Assembly: GCA_019637355.1 (NCBI GenBank)
Contig: JAHBVT010000001.1
Location: 1,953,192-2,017,191 of the forward strand
Reading direction: 5' to 3'
Length of the DNA stretch: 64,000 bases
DNA from: Gemmatimonadaceae bacterium
Lineage (GTDB): Bacteria > Gemmatimonadota > Gemmatimonadetes > Gemmatimonadales > Gemmatimonadaceae
Position numbers and translations under genes: made by a program. Positions within the stretch are counted from its first letter, which is position 1. Every line of letters begins with the position of its first letter. Shown here one piece after another: positions 51,162-59,984 of this stretch. The notes below the pieces were generated by a model that searched no databases, was not told the origin of the DNA, and worked only from the letters and a program-made list of their open reading frames with translations.

Positions 51162-53204
51162 ATGCCCATCCTCTCGCTTCGTTCCTGGCCGGCGCTCGGC
51201 GCGGTCCTCCTCGCCTCCGCCTTCACCCCGACGCTCGCGGCCCAGCAGCCGCAGGCGGCCAAGCCGACCATCGCACGCGTCGTCGTGCTGCCCGTCCAGC
51301 GCACGGTTGCGGCTGGCGATACCCTGCGCTTCACCGCCGAGGCGCGTGATGCGTCCGGCAAGGTCGTGGAAGGCGTGAACTTCCGCTGGGCCCAGACGGG
51401 CGCGCACTTCGAAGGCTCGATGTCACAGACCGGCCTCGTCACCGCCGGCTCGACGGGCATCCTGCCGGCTGCGGTGGTGGCGATCCTGCCGGGCGAGCAG
51501 CCGGTAGTGGAGCGCTTCGAAGTGCGGATGGTCCCTGGCCCGGCCGCGCGCATCGCCATCACACCGACGCCACAGCGGCTCGTGACGGGCCAGCGCATCC
51601 GGCTGAACGCCGAGGTGACCTCGGCCATCGGCGACCGACGCGAGGACCGGGTGACGTGGAGTTCGTCCAGCCCGCGCATCGCGACGGTCAACGAGGTGGG
51701 GATGGTGACTGCGGTGGCCGCCGGGCGCACGACGCTCACGGCGCGTGCCGGCGATGTCACCGAGGCGATCGGCGTCGAGGTGCTCGCCACCGCCGCCGCC
51801 TCGCTCAGCGTCGAACCGGGGCTCAGCGATGCGCGGACGGGTGATGTCATCCGCTTCCGCGCCGTCGCGCGCGACGCGCAGGGCCGCGAGATCGCGGGCG
51901 TCACGCCGGTGTGGAGCTTCGCCCCCGGCCAAGGGATGATCGACAGCGACGGGGCCTTCGTCGGCTACGAGGCCGGCAGCTACACGATCACGGCCTCGCT
52001 GGGCAACCGCTCGGCCGATGCCGTGGTGACGCTCACGCGCCGCGACGTGCGCCGCCCGCTGACGGTGGTAGGCCGCCTGCCGCGCACGCGCTTCAACACC
52101 GAGGAAGTCTGGCTGCATCCCAACGGCGAGGTCGCGTACCTCGGCTCCGGCGGCGGCGGCGACGTGCTCTACGCCATCGACATCAGCAATCCGGCCAGCC
52201 CGGTGGTCACCGACTCCATCGTCGCCAACACGCGCCGCGTGAACGACGTGATGACCACGCCCGACGGCAAGTACCTCGTCTTCACACGCGAGGGTGCGGC
52301 CGACCGGCGCAACGGCGTCGTATTCGCGTCGCTCGAGGATCCGCGGCATCCCAAGGTCATCAGCGAGTTCACGCAGGGCGTCACCGCCGGCGTGCACTCG
52401 AGCTTCATCTATAAGGACCCGCGCTACGGGCAGCACGTGTTCCTCACCAACGACGGCACCGGCGCGCTACACGTGCTCAACATCGACGACCCGCACCAGC
52501 CGCGCGAGGTCGCGCAGTGGAAGACCGAGAACCGTCCCGACGCGGGGCGCACGCTGCACGACATCGACGTGCAGGACGGCCTGCTCTACGGCTCGTGGTG
52601 GAATGACGGGCTGGTGATCCTGGATGTCGGCAACGGCATCAAGGGTGGCACGCCGAGCAATCCGGTGATGGTCTCGCAGTTCAAGTACGACCTGAACGCG
52701 CTGTACCGGGACGTGGAGGCCAGCGGCGGCCCCGGCTTCATCCGCGGCACGCACACAGCCTGGCGCCACCGCAACTACGTGTTCATCGCGGACGAGGTGT
52801 TCCCGGCGAGCGGCGTGCGCGGCGCGAAGGATGCGGCCGCTGGTCGGGCCTACGGGCGCCTGCAGGTGGTCGACGTGAGCGACATCGAGCAGCCGAAGTC
52901 CGTGGCCTGGTACGAGCCGGAGTTCGGCGGTGTGCACAATGTGTGGGTTGCCGGCGATTCGCTGTATATCGGCGCGTACAACGCCGGCTTCCGCGTGTTC
53001 GACGTGAGCGGCGAGCTCAAGGGCGACCTGCGCGCGCAGGGCCGCGAGATCGGGCATCTCAACACGGCCGATATGGACGGGCGCACGCGCAACAGCGCGA
53101 TGACCTGGGGCGTGGTGGTGCGCGACGGTTTGGCTTACGTGAACGATATGAACAACGGCCTGTGGATCGTGCGCATCGAGCCCAAGACGGGCGTGGTGCC
53201 GTGA
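51162..53204 (+). CDS. Exported protein with Ig-like (Big_2) domains and LVIVD beta-propeller
   Basis: A 680-residue protein; the ATG at 51162 gives a signal peptide ending 'TPTLAAQQ'. About 280 residues of Ig-like repeats follow ('VTWSSSSPRIATVNEVGMVT', 'GDVIRFRAVARDAQGREIAG'). An LVIVD propeller covers ~290-680, with 'DVLYAIDISNPASPVV', 'ALHVLNIDDPHQPREV', 'RLQVVDVSDIEQPK' and 'GLWIVRIEPKTG'. It is probably cell-surface and of unknown ligand. It resembles the C-terminal fragment at 2-943 in family. GTGA at its stop couples it to the next gene. Confidence 0.88.
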   Translation: MPILSLRSWPALGAVLLASAFTPTLAAQQPQAAKPTIARVVVLPVQRTVAAGDTLRFTAEARDASGKVVEGVNFRWAQTGAHFEGSMSQTGLVTAGSTGILPAAVVAILPGEQPVVERFEVRMVPGPAARIAITPTPQRLVTGQRIRLNAEVTSAIGDRREDRVTWSSSSPRIATVNEVGMVTAVAAGRTTLTARAGDVTEAIGVEVLATAAASLSVEPGLSDARTGDVIRFRAVARDAQGREIAGVTPVWSFAPGQGMIDSDGAFVGYEAGSYTITASLGNRSADAVVTLTRRDVRRPLTVVGRLPRTRFNTEEVWLHPNGEVAYLGSGGGGDVLYAIDISNPASPVVTDSIVANTRRVNDVMTTPDGKYLVFTREGAADRRNGVVFASLEDPRHPKVISEFTQGVTAGVHSSFIYKDPRYGQHVFLTNDGTGALHVLNIDDPHQPREVAQWKTENRPDAGRTLHDIDVQDGLLYGSWWNDGLVILDVGNGIKGGTPSNPVMVSQFKYDLNALYRDVEASGGPGFIRGTHTAWRHRNYVFIADEVFPASGVRGAKDAAAGRAYGRLQVVDVSDIEQPKSVAWYEPEFGGVHNVWVAGDSLYIGAYNAGFRVFDVSGELKGDLRAQGREIGHLNTADMDGRTRNSAMTWGVVVRDGLAYVNDMNNGLWIVRIEPKTGVVP

Positions 53205-54439
53205 CGCCAGGCGCGACGCGTCGCGGGATGGGTGTAGGGCGCAGGGCCGCGTTGGGCGTCCTCGTCGTGGGCGCGCTCACCTCGGCGTTCTCGTGTCGGC
53301 GGGTCGACAGGGCGCGCGTCGCCCCGCGCGTGCTCAGCGACCCAGCGCCGCCCGCGCCGCCGACGCGCGAGTACGAGGCCATCGTCGTCTCCGAGTCGGT
53401 GGACGAGATCGCACGCATCCGCTTCGGCGCGCAGGGCGCGCGCGTCGAGAAGGTCGTGCCGGTGGGGATGAGCCTCATCGACCCCGACGGGCCGCACGGC
53501 GTGGCGCTGAGCCCCGACGGCGCGCACTACTTCGTGACCACAGCGCACGGGCTGCCCGGCGGCTCGCTGTGGAAGTTCCGCAGCAGCGACGACGAGCCGG
53601 TCGGACGCGCGGTGCTCGGACCCTTTCCGGCGACGGCACAGGTCAGCCCCGATGGCTTCTTCGCGTGGGTGGTGAACTTCAACCTGCACGGGGAGATGGT
53701 CCCATCGAGCGTCTCGGTGGTGGAGACCGGTGAGATGATCGAGGTGGCGCGCATCCCCACCTGCACGATGCCGCACGGCTCGCGGCTCAATGCGACGGGC
53801 ACGCGGCACTACTCGGCCTGTATGATGGACGAGGTGCTCGTCGAGATCGACGCACAGGCGTTCGCCGTGCACCGCCACTTCTTCCTGACCGCCGGCCAGG
53901 AGATCGGGATGGCCGGCGCCCCGCCTCAGCGCGGCGCGGGCGGCCACGGCGCGCACGGCGGACACGACGGCGGCGGGCACGGGATGGAGCCGCCGGCGCC
54001 CGGCGACGTGAGCTGCTCCCCGACTTGGGCGCAGCCCTCACCCGACGGCACGCGCGTCTGGGTGGCCTGCAACAAGAGCAGCGACATCGTGGAGATCGAC
54101 GTCGCGCGCTGGACGCTGCTGCGGCGCATCCCGGCCGGTGACGGCGTGTACAATCTCGCCGTCACGCACGACGGCTCGCGGCTCATCGCCACCAACAAGC
54201 GCGGCCAGAGCGTGAGCGTGTTTGACGCAGCGAGCGGCCGCGAGCTCGTGCGCATCCCGACGACGCGGCGCGTGGTCCACGGGGCGGCGATCTCGGCCGA
54301 CGATCGCTACGCGTTCATCACGAACGAGGGCGTGGGGTCGGAGCGGAGCACGGTGGACATCATCGACCTGCGCGCGCTGCGCCGCGTGGCCAGCGTCGAG
54401 GTGGGACAGCAGGCCGGCGGCATCGACGTCCTGCGCTGA
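53201..54439 (+). CDS. YncE-like beta-propeller protein with His-rich insert
   Basis: A 412-residue exported protein: GTG start overlapping the previous stop, then a hydrophobic leader ending near 'GALTSAFSCRR', which may be a lipobox (TSAFSC). Seven-blade YncE/cytochrome-D1-type repeats follow ('GVALSPDGAHYFVTTAHG', 'DIVEIDVARWTLLRRIPAGD', 'VSVFDAASGRELVRIPT'). An insert at ~245-268 is built of Gly and His ('GGHGAHGGHDGGGHG') with Met and two flanking Cys, a candidate metal-binding loop. Its fixed pairing with an LVIVD protein suggests a joint surface role. Confidence 0.82.
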   Translation: MTPGATRRGMGVGRRAALGVLVVGALTSAFSCRRVDRARVAPRVLSDPAPPAPPTREYEAIVVSESVDEIARIRFGAQGARVEKVVPVGMSLIDPDGPHGVALSPDGAHYFVTTAHGLPGGSLWKFRSSDDEPVGRAVLGPFPATAQVSPDGFFAWVVNFNLHGEMVPSSVSVVETGEMIEVARIPTCTMPHGSRLNATGTRHYSACMMDEVLVEIDAQAFAVHRHFFLTAGQEIGMAGAPPQRGAGGHGAHGGHDGGGHGMEPPAPGDVSCSPTWAQPSPDGTRVWVACNKSSDIVEIDVARWTLLRRIPAGDGVYNLAVTHDGSRLIATNKRGQSVSVFDAASGRELVRIPTTRRVVHGAAISADDRYAFITNEGVGSERSTVDIIDLRALRRVASVEVGQQAGGIDVLR

Positions 54440-54454
54440 ACACCTGGGCTCCGA

Positions 54455-55327
54455 CTACTTTCCGAGCTTCTTCGCGGCCTCGCGCCGGGCGAAAGAGTTG
54501 GGCGGATTGTTCCCCGACGCCATCGCGAGGGCCCGCTCGTACTGCGCCTTGGCGCGATCCGCCTCTCCGGCCCGTTCGTACGCGAGGCCGAGGAGGTATC
54601 GCAGCTGCGGATCGCGGTCGTTGCCGGGGATTGCCGTCGCGCGCTCCATCTCGCGCACCGCGAGCGCCGTCTGGCCGGTGTAGAGCGCGATGTAGCCCGG
54701 CAGGTACTGGAAGAAGCGCTCCTGCTGCCGCGCCAAGCTCGAATCCACCGCGACCATCGCGTCCAGCGACGCACGGGCGCCGGTCAGATAGCGCTGCGCC
54801 GCCGCCGCGTCCCCGCGCAGGGCCGAGAGCCGTGCCATCGCGTGGTTGAGGCGGAAGTCCCACAGCACGCGCGGATTCTCGCGCGGCTCGGGCTGCATGT
54901 TGCCAAGTTCACTGCCGCGCCGATACATCCGCTCCGCCTCGTCGAGCGCGCCCGCGTCGGCGCAGATGCGCGCCGCCTCGTTGGCCATCTCGCCCTGCTG
55001 GTAGAACGCGTCCTGCGGTACGCTGGCCTCGCGGGTCTTGTGATACGCGATGACCATCTCCTCGTAGCGCACGGCCAGCGCGCAATCACCGTCGAAGCCG
55101 GCAGAGCGCGCCATCGAACGCTGCGCGGCGGCGCGTGCGCGCGGCGAGTCCGCGGCGTCGATCATCTGCTGATAGATGCGACGCGCCTCCGCGTGGCGCC
55201 CGGCCTCGTGGAGGCGCATCGCCTCCTGCATCTGGGGATTGCCGCCGCCCTGAGCGGCGAGACCGATCGGTGCGAGCAGCAGCGCGACGGTTGCCGCCAA
55301 GGATATGCAGCGAGGGGAAACTGGCAT
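54455..55327 (-). CDS. Exported TPR-like protein
   Basis: A 290-residue protein with signal peptide 'ISLAATVALLLAPIGLAAQG', then helical repeats of TPR type ('EAMRLHEAGRHAEARRIYQQ', 'LDEAERMYRRGSELGNMQP', 'LLGLAYERAGEADRAKAQYE'). It is periplasmic by prediction, probably a protein-binding scaffold. GGAGGG lies upstream of the ATG and TATACT about 30 bases upstream. No partner is evident. Confidence 0.8.
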   Translation of the reverse strand: MPVSPRCISLAATVALLLAPIGLAAQGGGNPQMQEAMRLHEAGRHAEARRIYQQMIDAADSPRARAAAQRSMARSAGFDGDCALAVRYEEMVIAYHKTREASVPQDAFYQQGEMANEAARICADAGALDEAERMYRRGSELGNMQPEPRENPRVLWDFRLNHAMARLSALRGDAAAAQRYLTGARASLDAMVAVDSSLARQQERFFQYLPGYIALYTGQTALAVREMERATAIPGNDRDPQLRYLLGLAYERAGEADRAKAQYERALAMASGNNPPNSFARREAAKKLGK

Positions 55328-55356
55328 CGCGATGCCCTCCGGTAGGGGTGTTCCGA

Positions 55357-55362
55357 AGTATA
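55357..55362 (-). promoter_or_regulatory. Candidate -10 (TATACT) of the TPR gene
   Basis: Minus-strand TATACT, 29 bases before the ATG, followed by a GGAGGG ribosome-binding site. Confidence 0.4.
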
Positions 55363-55401
55363 GGCTCGCGCGCCGGTGGCTGCGACCCTTTCCGATAGCG
55401 A

Positions 55402-55435
55402 GCGCGGGGCGTGTCCTCTCGGACCCGCCCCGCGC
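55402..55435 (-). terminator. Hairpin after ahcY
   Basis: A perfect 10-bp stem, GCGCGGGGCG with its complement, around a 14-base loop. It lies 31 bases past the ahcY stop and before the TPR gene promoter. No U-run is present. Confidence 0.5.
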
Positions 55436-55466
55436 CGTGCCTCACGCCGACTGCCGCGGCGGCCGA

Positions 55467-56984
55467 CTAGTACCGGTAGTGATCCGGCTTGTACGGCCCG
55501 TCCACCGACACGCCGATGTACGCGGCCTGCTTCTCCGTGAGCTTCGTCAGCTTCACGCCCAGCTTATCGAGGTGCAGGCGCGCCACCTTCTCGTCGAGCT
55601 TCTTGGGCAGCACGTACACCTGCTTGGCGTCATACTTGGTGCCCGACACCGTCGGCTTGCCCTGCGCCGCGAGGTGCAGGTCGATCTGCGCCACCACCTG
55701 GTTCGTGAACGAGCAGCTCATCACGAACGACGGGTGCCCGGTCGCGCAGCCGAGGTTGAGCAGCCGGCCTTCGGCCAGGATCAGCACCGAGTGGCCATCC
55801 GGGAAGATCCACTCGTCGAACTGCGGCTTGATGTTGTTGCGCTTGATGCCGGGGTACTTCTTGAGCCCGGCCATATCGATCTCGTTGTCAAAGTGGCCGA
55901 TGTTCCCCACGATGGCCTTGTCCTTCATCTTGGCCATATGCTCCACCGTGATGATGTCGGCGTTGCCGGTCGCGGTGATGAAGATGTCGGCGGTGCTGAC
56001 CACATCCTCGAGCGTCGCGACCTGGTAGCCTTCCATCGCCGCCTGCAGCGCGCAGATGGGATCGATCTCGACGATGATCACGCGCGCGCCCTGGCCCTTG
56101 AAGGCCTGCGCTGAGCCCTTGCCGACGTCACCGTAGCCGAGCACGACAGCGACCTTGCCGGCCAGCATCACGTCCGACGCGCGGAGGATGCCGTCGGTGA
56201 GCGAGTGCCGGCAGCCGTAGAGGTTGTCGAACTTGCTCTTGGTCACCGAGTCGTTGACGTTGATCGCCGGGAAGAGGAGCTTGCCCGCCTGCATCATCTC
56301 ATAGAGGCGATGCACGCCGGTGGTGGTCTCCTCGGAGACGCCCTTGATGGCCTTGCCGACGTTCGTCCAGCGCTTCGGGTCTTCCTTGATGGTCTTGCTC
56401 AGCAGACCGAGGATGACGCCCCACTCTTCGGGCTCGTTGGCGGCGTCGAAGGCCGGCACCTTGCCGGCGGCCTCGTACTCGGTGCCCTTGTGGATGAGCA
56501 GCGTGGCGTCGCCGCCATCATCCAGGAGCAAGTTCGGGCCGCTGCCGTCGGGCCACATCAGGGCCTGGTCGGTGCACCACCAGTACTCCTCGAGCGTCTC
56601 GCCCTTCCAGGCGAACACCGGCGTGCCGCGTGGCTGCTCGATCGAGCCATCCTTGCCGACGACCACCGCCGCCGCGGCGTGGTCCTGCGTGGAGAAGATG
56701 TTGCAGCTCACCCAGCGCACGTCCGCGCCGAGTTCGACCAGCGTCTCGATGAGCACGGCGGTCTGGATGGTCATATGCAGCGAGCCCATGATCTTGGCGC
56801 CCGCGAGCGGCTTCTTGCCCTTGTACTCGGCGCGCAGCGCCATCAGGCCGGGCATCTCGTACTCGGCGAGGCGGATTTCCTGGCGGCCCCAGTCGGCGAG
56901 GGTGATGTCGGCGACCTTGAATGGGGGGCGGTTGGCCTTCGCGGACGCGTCGAAGGGATGGAGCTGGGGTGCGGTGGCAGTCAT
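55467..56984 (-). CDS. ahcY: Adenosylhomocysteinase
   Basis: A 505-residue S-adenosylhomocysteine hydrolase of the long, insert-containing bacterial type. The ATG at 56984 begins '[20 protein letters not shown]'. Family marks are '[19 protein letters not shown]', '[13 protein letters not shown]', the NAD-binding '[20 protein letters not shown]', '[13 protein letters not shown]' and the C-terminal '[11 protein letters not shown]'. It splits SAH to adenosine and homocysteine and so relieves methyltransferases of product inhibition. The ArsR-methyltransferase gene lies 47 bases upstream on the same strand and probably controls or co-transcribes it. Confidence 0.97.
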   Translation of the reverse strand: MTATAPQLHPFDASAKANRPPFKVADITLADWGRQEIRLAEYEMPGLMALRAEYKGKKPLAGAKIMGSLHMTIQTAVLIETLVELGADVRWVSCNIFSTQDHAAAAVVVGKDGSIEQPRGTPVFAWKGETLEEYWWCTDQALMWPDGSGPNLLLDDGGDATLLIHKGTEYEAAGKVPAFDAANEPEEWGVILGLLSKTIKEDPKRWTNVGKAIKGVSEETTTGVHRLYEMMQAGKLLFPAINVNDSVTKSKFDNLYGCRHSLTDGILRASDVMLAGKVAVVLGYGDVGKGSAQAFKGQGARVIIVEIDPICALQAAMEGYQVATLEDVVSTADIFITATGNADIITVEHMAKMKDKAIVGNIGHFDNEIDMAGLKKYPGIKRNNIKPQFDEWIFPDGHSVLILAEGRLLNLGCATGHPSFVMSCSFTNQVVAQIDLHLAAQGKPTVSGTKYDAKQVYVLPKKLDEKVARLHLDKLGVKLTKLTEKQAAYIGVSVDGPYKPDHYRY

Positions 56985-57031
56985 TGTGTGCTCTCTTGGG
57001 ACGGAAGACGGATGACGGAAGCTAACGACAA

Positions 57032-57967
57032 CTACACGGTGAGAACTGCGGTGAACAGCGTTGGGCCCTTCGTGGCGGCACTGGGCGGGAGCGCGTGCAT
57101 TCGTACTGCCGCGAAGCCGGCGGCGGCTGACCACTCCTTGACCTGCTCGGCGTCGAAGCCGAGCCAGACGTGGCCCATCGTCTGACGATACTCCGCGCGA
57201 TCGTGCGGGAGCATATCCACGAGCAGGAGCTTGCCGCGCGGCTTCAGTGCGCGCCGGATGCCGGCGAGGACGGCGGCCGGGTCGGCGACGTAGTGCAACA
57301 CGAGCGAGAGCACGGCGACATCGAGCGTGCCGGCATCGATTGGAAGCTCCTCGATGCTACCGGAGCGGATCTCGACGTTGGGCAGCGAGGCGAGGCGCGC
57401 CTTTGCCGCCTTGAGCATCGCGGACGACTCGTCCACCGCGATTACCTGGCGCACGAACGGCGCGAGCACCTCGGCGAGCTGGCCGGTGCCGCAACCGAGG
57501 TCGGCGACGACGGCATCGTCATCGAGAAGGCCGACCAGCGCGTAGAGTTCGGTACGCGCGCCGAAGAGCTCGGCGCGCAGCTTGTCCCACTGGGCCGCCG
57601 AGCTCGCGAAGAACTGCTGCGACCGCGTGTGGCGGTCGGCGAGCACGCCCTTCACGCGCTGGGTGTCGCGGGCGGCCGCAGGCAGACCCTCGGCTTCGTC
57701 GCGCACCGAAGCCCACAGCTTGCGCGTGCCGGCGTCCAGCGCCTTGGCGTCGAGGCGATAGCGATTGCTGGTTCCGTCCTCCCGCGCCACGAGCCAGCCG
57801 GCGTCGGCCAGCACCTTGAGATGGCGGCTGACCGTGGACTGCGGCAGCTGCAGCACGGCGCGCAGCTCGGACACCGTCAGCTCGTGGCGCTCCAGCAGCA
57901 GGAGCAACCGCGAGCGGATGGGGTCGGCCAGGGCCGAGAGGCGGTCAAAGAGGAGAGGTCGCTTCAT
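57032..57967 (-). CDS. ArsR-family regulator fused to a SAM-dependent methyltransferase
   Basis: A 311-residue two-domain protein. Residues 1-90 are a winged helix of ArsR type ('[20 protein letters not shown]', '[20 protein letters not shown]'). Residues ~140-300 are a class I methyltransferase with motif I '[16 protein letters not shown]', '[15 protein letters not shown]' and '[16 protein letters not shown]'. The ArsR metal-binding cysteines are absent, so the signal may be SAM or SAH bound by the C-terminal domain. A palindrome at 57963-57984 covers its start codon. It is immediately upstream of ahcY. Confidence 0.9.
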   Translation of the reverse strand: MKRPLLFDRLSALADPIRSRLLLLLERHELTVSELRAVLQLPQSTVSRHLKVLADAGWLVAREDGTSNRYRLDAKALDAGTRKLWASVRDEAEGLPAAARDTQRVKGVLADRHTRSQQFFASSAAQWDKLRAELFGARTELYALVGLLDDDAVVADLGCGTGQLAEVLAPFVRQVIAVDESSAMLKAAKARLASLPNVEIRSGSIEELPIDAGTLDVAVLSLVLHYVADPAAVLAGIRRALKPRGKLLLVDMLPHDRAEYRQTMGHVWLGFDAEQVKEWSAAAGFAAVRMHALPPSAATKGPTLFTAVLTV

Positions 57968-57984
57968 CCGTATATCCGGATGAA
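57963..57984. promoter_or_regulatory. Palindromic operator over the ArsR-methyltransferase start codon
   Basis: TTCATCCG and its perfect complement CGGATGAA are separated by 6 bases (TATATC). The site includes the ATG at 57967 and the only -10-like word (TATACG, minus strand, 57969-57974). Its size and symmetry fit an ArsR dimer site. Binding would block transcription of the regulator and of ahcY behind it. Confidence 0.6.
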
Positions 57985-58025
57985 AGGTTAACCACTGAAA
58001 CCCGCCGGGGCAACCGTGGACGGGG

Positions 58026-58673
58026 TCAGACCCGGACCGCAGCGAAGAAGGCCTGGAGTCGCCGCGGGCTCAGCGCTCCCAGTTCGCGCACGCCCGAGCA
58101 GATATCCACCCCGAAGGGGCGCACCTTTGTGATGGCCTCGGCGACGTTCTCGGCGTGCAGTCCGCCGGCCAACCAGACGGGGACGTCCACCGACTCGACG
58201 ATCGCGCGGCTCAGCGTCCAGTCGTGCGTGCGCCCGGTGCCGCCCAGCTCCTTCACGGCTGCATCGGGATTCCCGGAGTCGAGCAGGATCTCGTCGACGA
58301 GCGGCGCGACCGCCACCGCCTCGGCCACGTCCTCACGCCCGCGCACGTGGATCACCTGGACGATCTTGGCGTGCGGCGCACCGCTGCGGATCGCGGCATA
58401 CATCGAGTGCGGAACCTTGTCGACGAGCTGCAGGCGCACCCCGTCGATCCCGCGCGCCTGTTCGCAAATGCGCAGCGGACTCCGCTGCGACGTGAGCACG
58501 AAGATCCAGGCCTTCCCGAAGGCCCAGCGCGCGATTCGCCGCATCTCGTGGTCCGTGATGACCCCCGGACCACTGGGCATCTTGGTGACGAGACCGATGG
58601 CGTCGGCCCCGTGGGCGAGCGCGAGCTCGGCTTCCACTTCGTCGGCGATGCAGCAGATCTTCACTCGCGTCAC
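58026..58673 (-). CDS. TrpF-like (phosphoribosylanthranilate isomerase family) protein
   Basis: A 215-residue TIM-barrel protein of the TrpF family. The N-terminal '[19 protein letters not shown]' corresponds to the K-I-C-G-x-T of TrpF, whose Cys is the general base; here the following Gly is Cys. The acid Asp is kept in '[12 protein letters not shown]'. The phosphate site '[12 protein letters not shown]', '[17 protein letters not shown]' and '[14 protein letters not shown]' are intact. The GTG start overlaps the methyltransferase stop in GTGA. No other trp gene is nearby, so the substrate may differ from phosphoribosylanthranilate. Confidence 0.8.
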   Translation of the reverse strand: MTRVKICCIADEVEAELALAHGADAIGLVTKMPSGPGVITDHEMRRIARWAFGKAWIFVLTSQRSPLRICEQARGIDGVRLQLVDKVPHSMYAAIRSGAPHAKIVQVIHVRGREDVAEAVAVAPLVDEILLDSGNPDAAVKELGGTGRTHDWTLSRAIVESVDVPVWLAGGLHAENVAEAITKVRPFGVDICSGVRELGALSPRRLQAFFAAVRV

Positions 58674-59269
58674 GCACGGCGCTCCAGCGCGGCGGTGCTG
58701 TCGTGCAGGACCTCCCCCACCCAGCAATGCATCCCGACGCCGACGAGCCCGGCCTGCGCGAATCGCCGCGCGTACTGCGCTGCGCTTCGATTGTGCCAAC
58801 CGATACGGTCGCCTTCGATCGCATCGTCGGTGGTGTACGCCTCGAGAAAGGCCACCCCGCCGAGGAGTTCGGCCACCGCGGCAAGGCCCGGGCCCAACTC
58901 GGCGTCCGGCACGTACTGCAGCACGTCGCAGACGACGATCAAGTCGTAGGGCCCGTCGAGGTCCATCGTCGCCAGCGACCCGAAGCTCCCGGCGCGGATG
59001 TCGCGGCTCCGGCCGAAGCGCTCGACGACGTATTCGCTAGACTCGACGCCGGTGTAGCGGAGGCTGGGGCGTTCGCGCCGCAGGTGCTCGCGCCAGGCGC
59101 CTTCGCCGCAGCCCACGTCCAGCACCGTGCGCACCGGCCGCTCCAGCAGGGCTTCGGCCACGCCGAGCGTCAGGCGCACCTTCCGCGCGACGGCAGCGGG
59201 CGTGATGACCCGCCGCTCCGGGTCGTGGTACCACTGTTCGAAGTAGGCTTGGTCGTAGCGCTTGGACAT
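58670..59269 (-). CDS. Class I SAM-dependent methyltransferase
   Basis: A 199-residue methyltransferase: SAM-binding motif I in '[18 protein letters not shown]' (residues ~45-62), acidic loop in '[15 protein letters not shown]', and motif IV-like '[18 protein letters not shown]'. The N-terminal '[18 protein letters not shown]' is characteristic of a small-molecule methyltransferase group. The substrate is unknown. It is translationally coupled to the TrpF-like gene, so the two may share a pathway. Confidence 0.88.
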   Translation of the reverse strand: MSKRYDQAYFEQWYHDPERRVITPAAVARKVRLTLGVAEALLERPVRTVLDVGCGEGAWREHLRRERPSLRYTGVESSEYVVERFGRSRDIRAGSFGSLATMDLDGPYDLIVVCDVLQYVPDAELGPGLAAVAELLGGVAFLEAYTTDDAIEGDRIGWHNRSAAQYARRFAQAGLVGVGMHCWVGEVLHDSTAALERRA

Positions 59270-59324
59270 TGCGTAGCGGAGGTGGACTCGGCGGAAGCTA
59301 CTCTCCGCTCTGCCGCGGCCGAAC

Positions 59325-59984
59325 TCACACCGCGTTGAGCACGCCGCAGCCGAGCTGCTGCGCGTGGCAGGTCGCGAACACCCCGGTGGGCATCTTGTAG
59401 ATGCCGGGGATGAGGTTGTCGTTCACGAGCTGCACAGCGTCCTGCCGCGGAATGCTCCGGGCCCGCGCGAAGCGGCCGGCGTAGTTGCGCAGGGCGAGGT
59501 CGCAGGCGAGCACGACCACGCCGCGCGAAATGAGCGTATCTAGCGCGCCGTCCGGCCAGGTCAGGGCGTGCTGTGCACCGGCCGGCACATTGATGAACGG
59601 ATTGCGCTTGGTCGGCTCGCCGGTGACCGGATCCTTGAGCTTGGTCTCCTCCGCGAGCATCCCGTCCGCCCACAGCGCGTCGGTCATCACCATTGGCACG
59701 GCCGAGTGCCGGATGATGAGCACGGCACTGACGTCGCGGTCGCTGAGGCCGTACACGTCCTTGTAGCCCTGCAGGAACGAGCGCGCCTGGTGCAGGCAGA
59801 CACCTTCCGAGACCTCGTGTGCGTCGAAGGCCATCTTGTGGCGGCCGGTCACGCGCTCGGTCCAGGACATATCCCAGGTGCCCTGCACGGCCGGTTGCGG
59901 CTCGGCGGCACCCAGCGGCGCGGCGGCAAGCGTGCCGGCAGCGAGAACGGAGGCACGGCGAAGAAAATCGCGACGCTGGGTCAT
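59325..59984 (-). CDS. Tat-exported DsrE-like protein
   Basis: A 219-residue protein with a twin-arginine signal ('TQRRDFLRRASVLAAGTLA'), so it is exported folded. The mature part is DsrE/DsrF-like: 'VSAVLIIRHSAVPMVM' and 'ISRGVVVLACDLALRNYAGR'. The conserved Cys of that fold is in the second segment, and two more lie in the C-terminal 'VFATCHAQQLGCGVL'. DsrE-fold proteins move sulfur or bind small ligands. The ATG overlaps the lspA stop in ATGA. Confidence 0.75.
   Translation of the reverse strand: MTQRRDFLRRASVLAAGTLAAAPLGAAEPQPAVQGTWDMSWTERVTGRHKMAFDAHEVSEGVCLHQARSFLQGYKDVYGLSDRDVSAVLIIRHSAVPMVMTDALWADGMLAEETKLKDPVTGEPTKRNPFINVPAGAQHALTWPDGALDTLISRGVVVLACDLALRNYAGRFARARSIPRQDAVQLVNDNLIPGIYKMPTGVFATCHAQQLGCGVLNAV

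Noticed and set aside
56985-57031. SAH or SAM riboswitch upstream of ahcY
   Set aside because: Only 47 bases lie between the two genes and no conserved riboswitch core was recognisable; the palindrome at 57963 is a better regulatory candidate.
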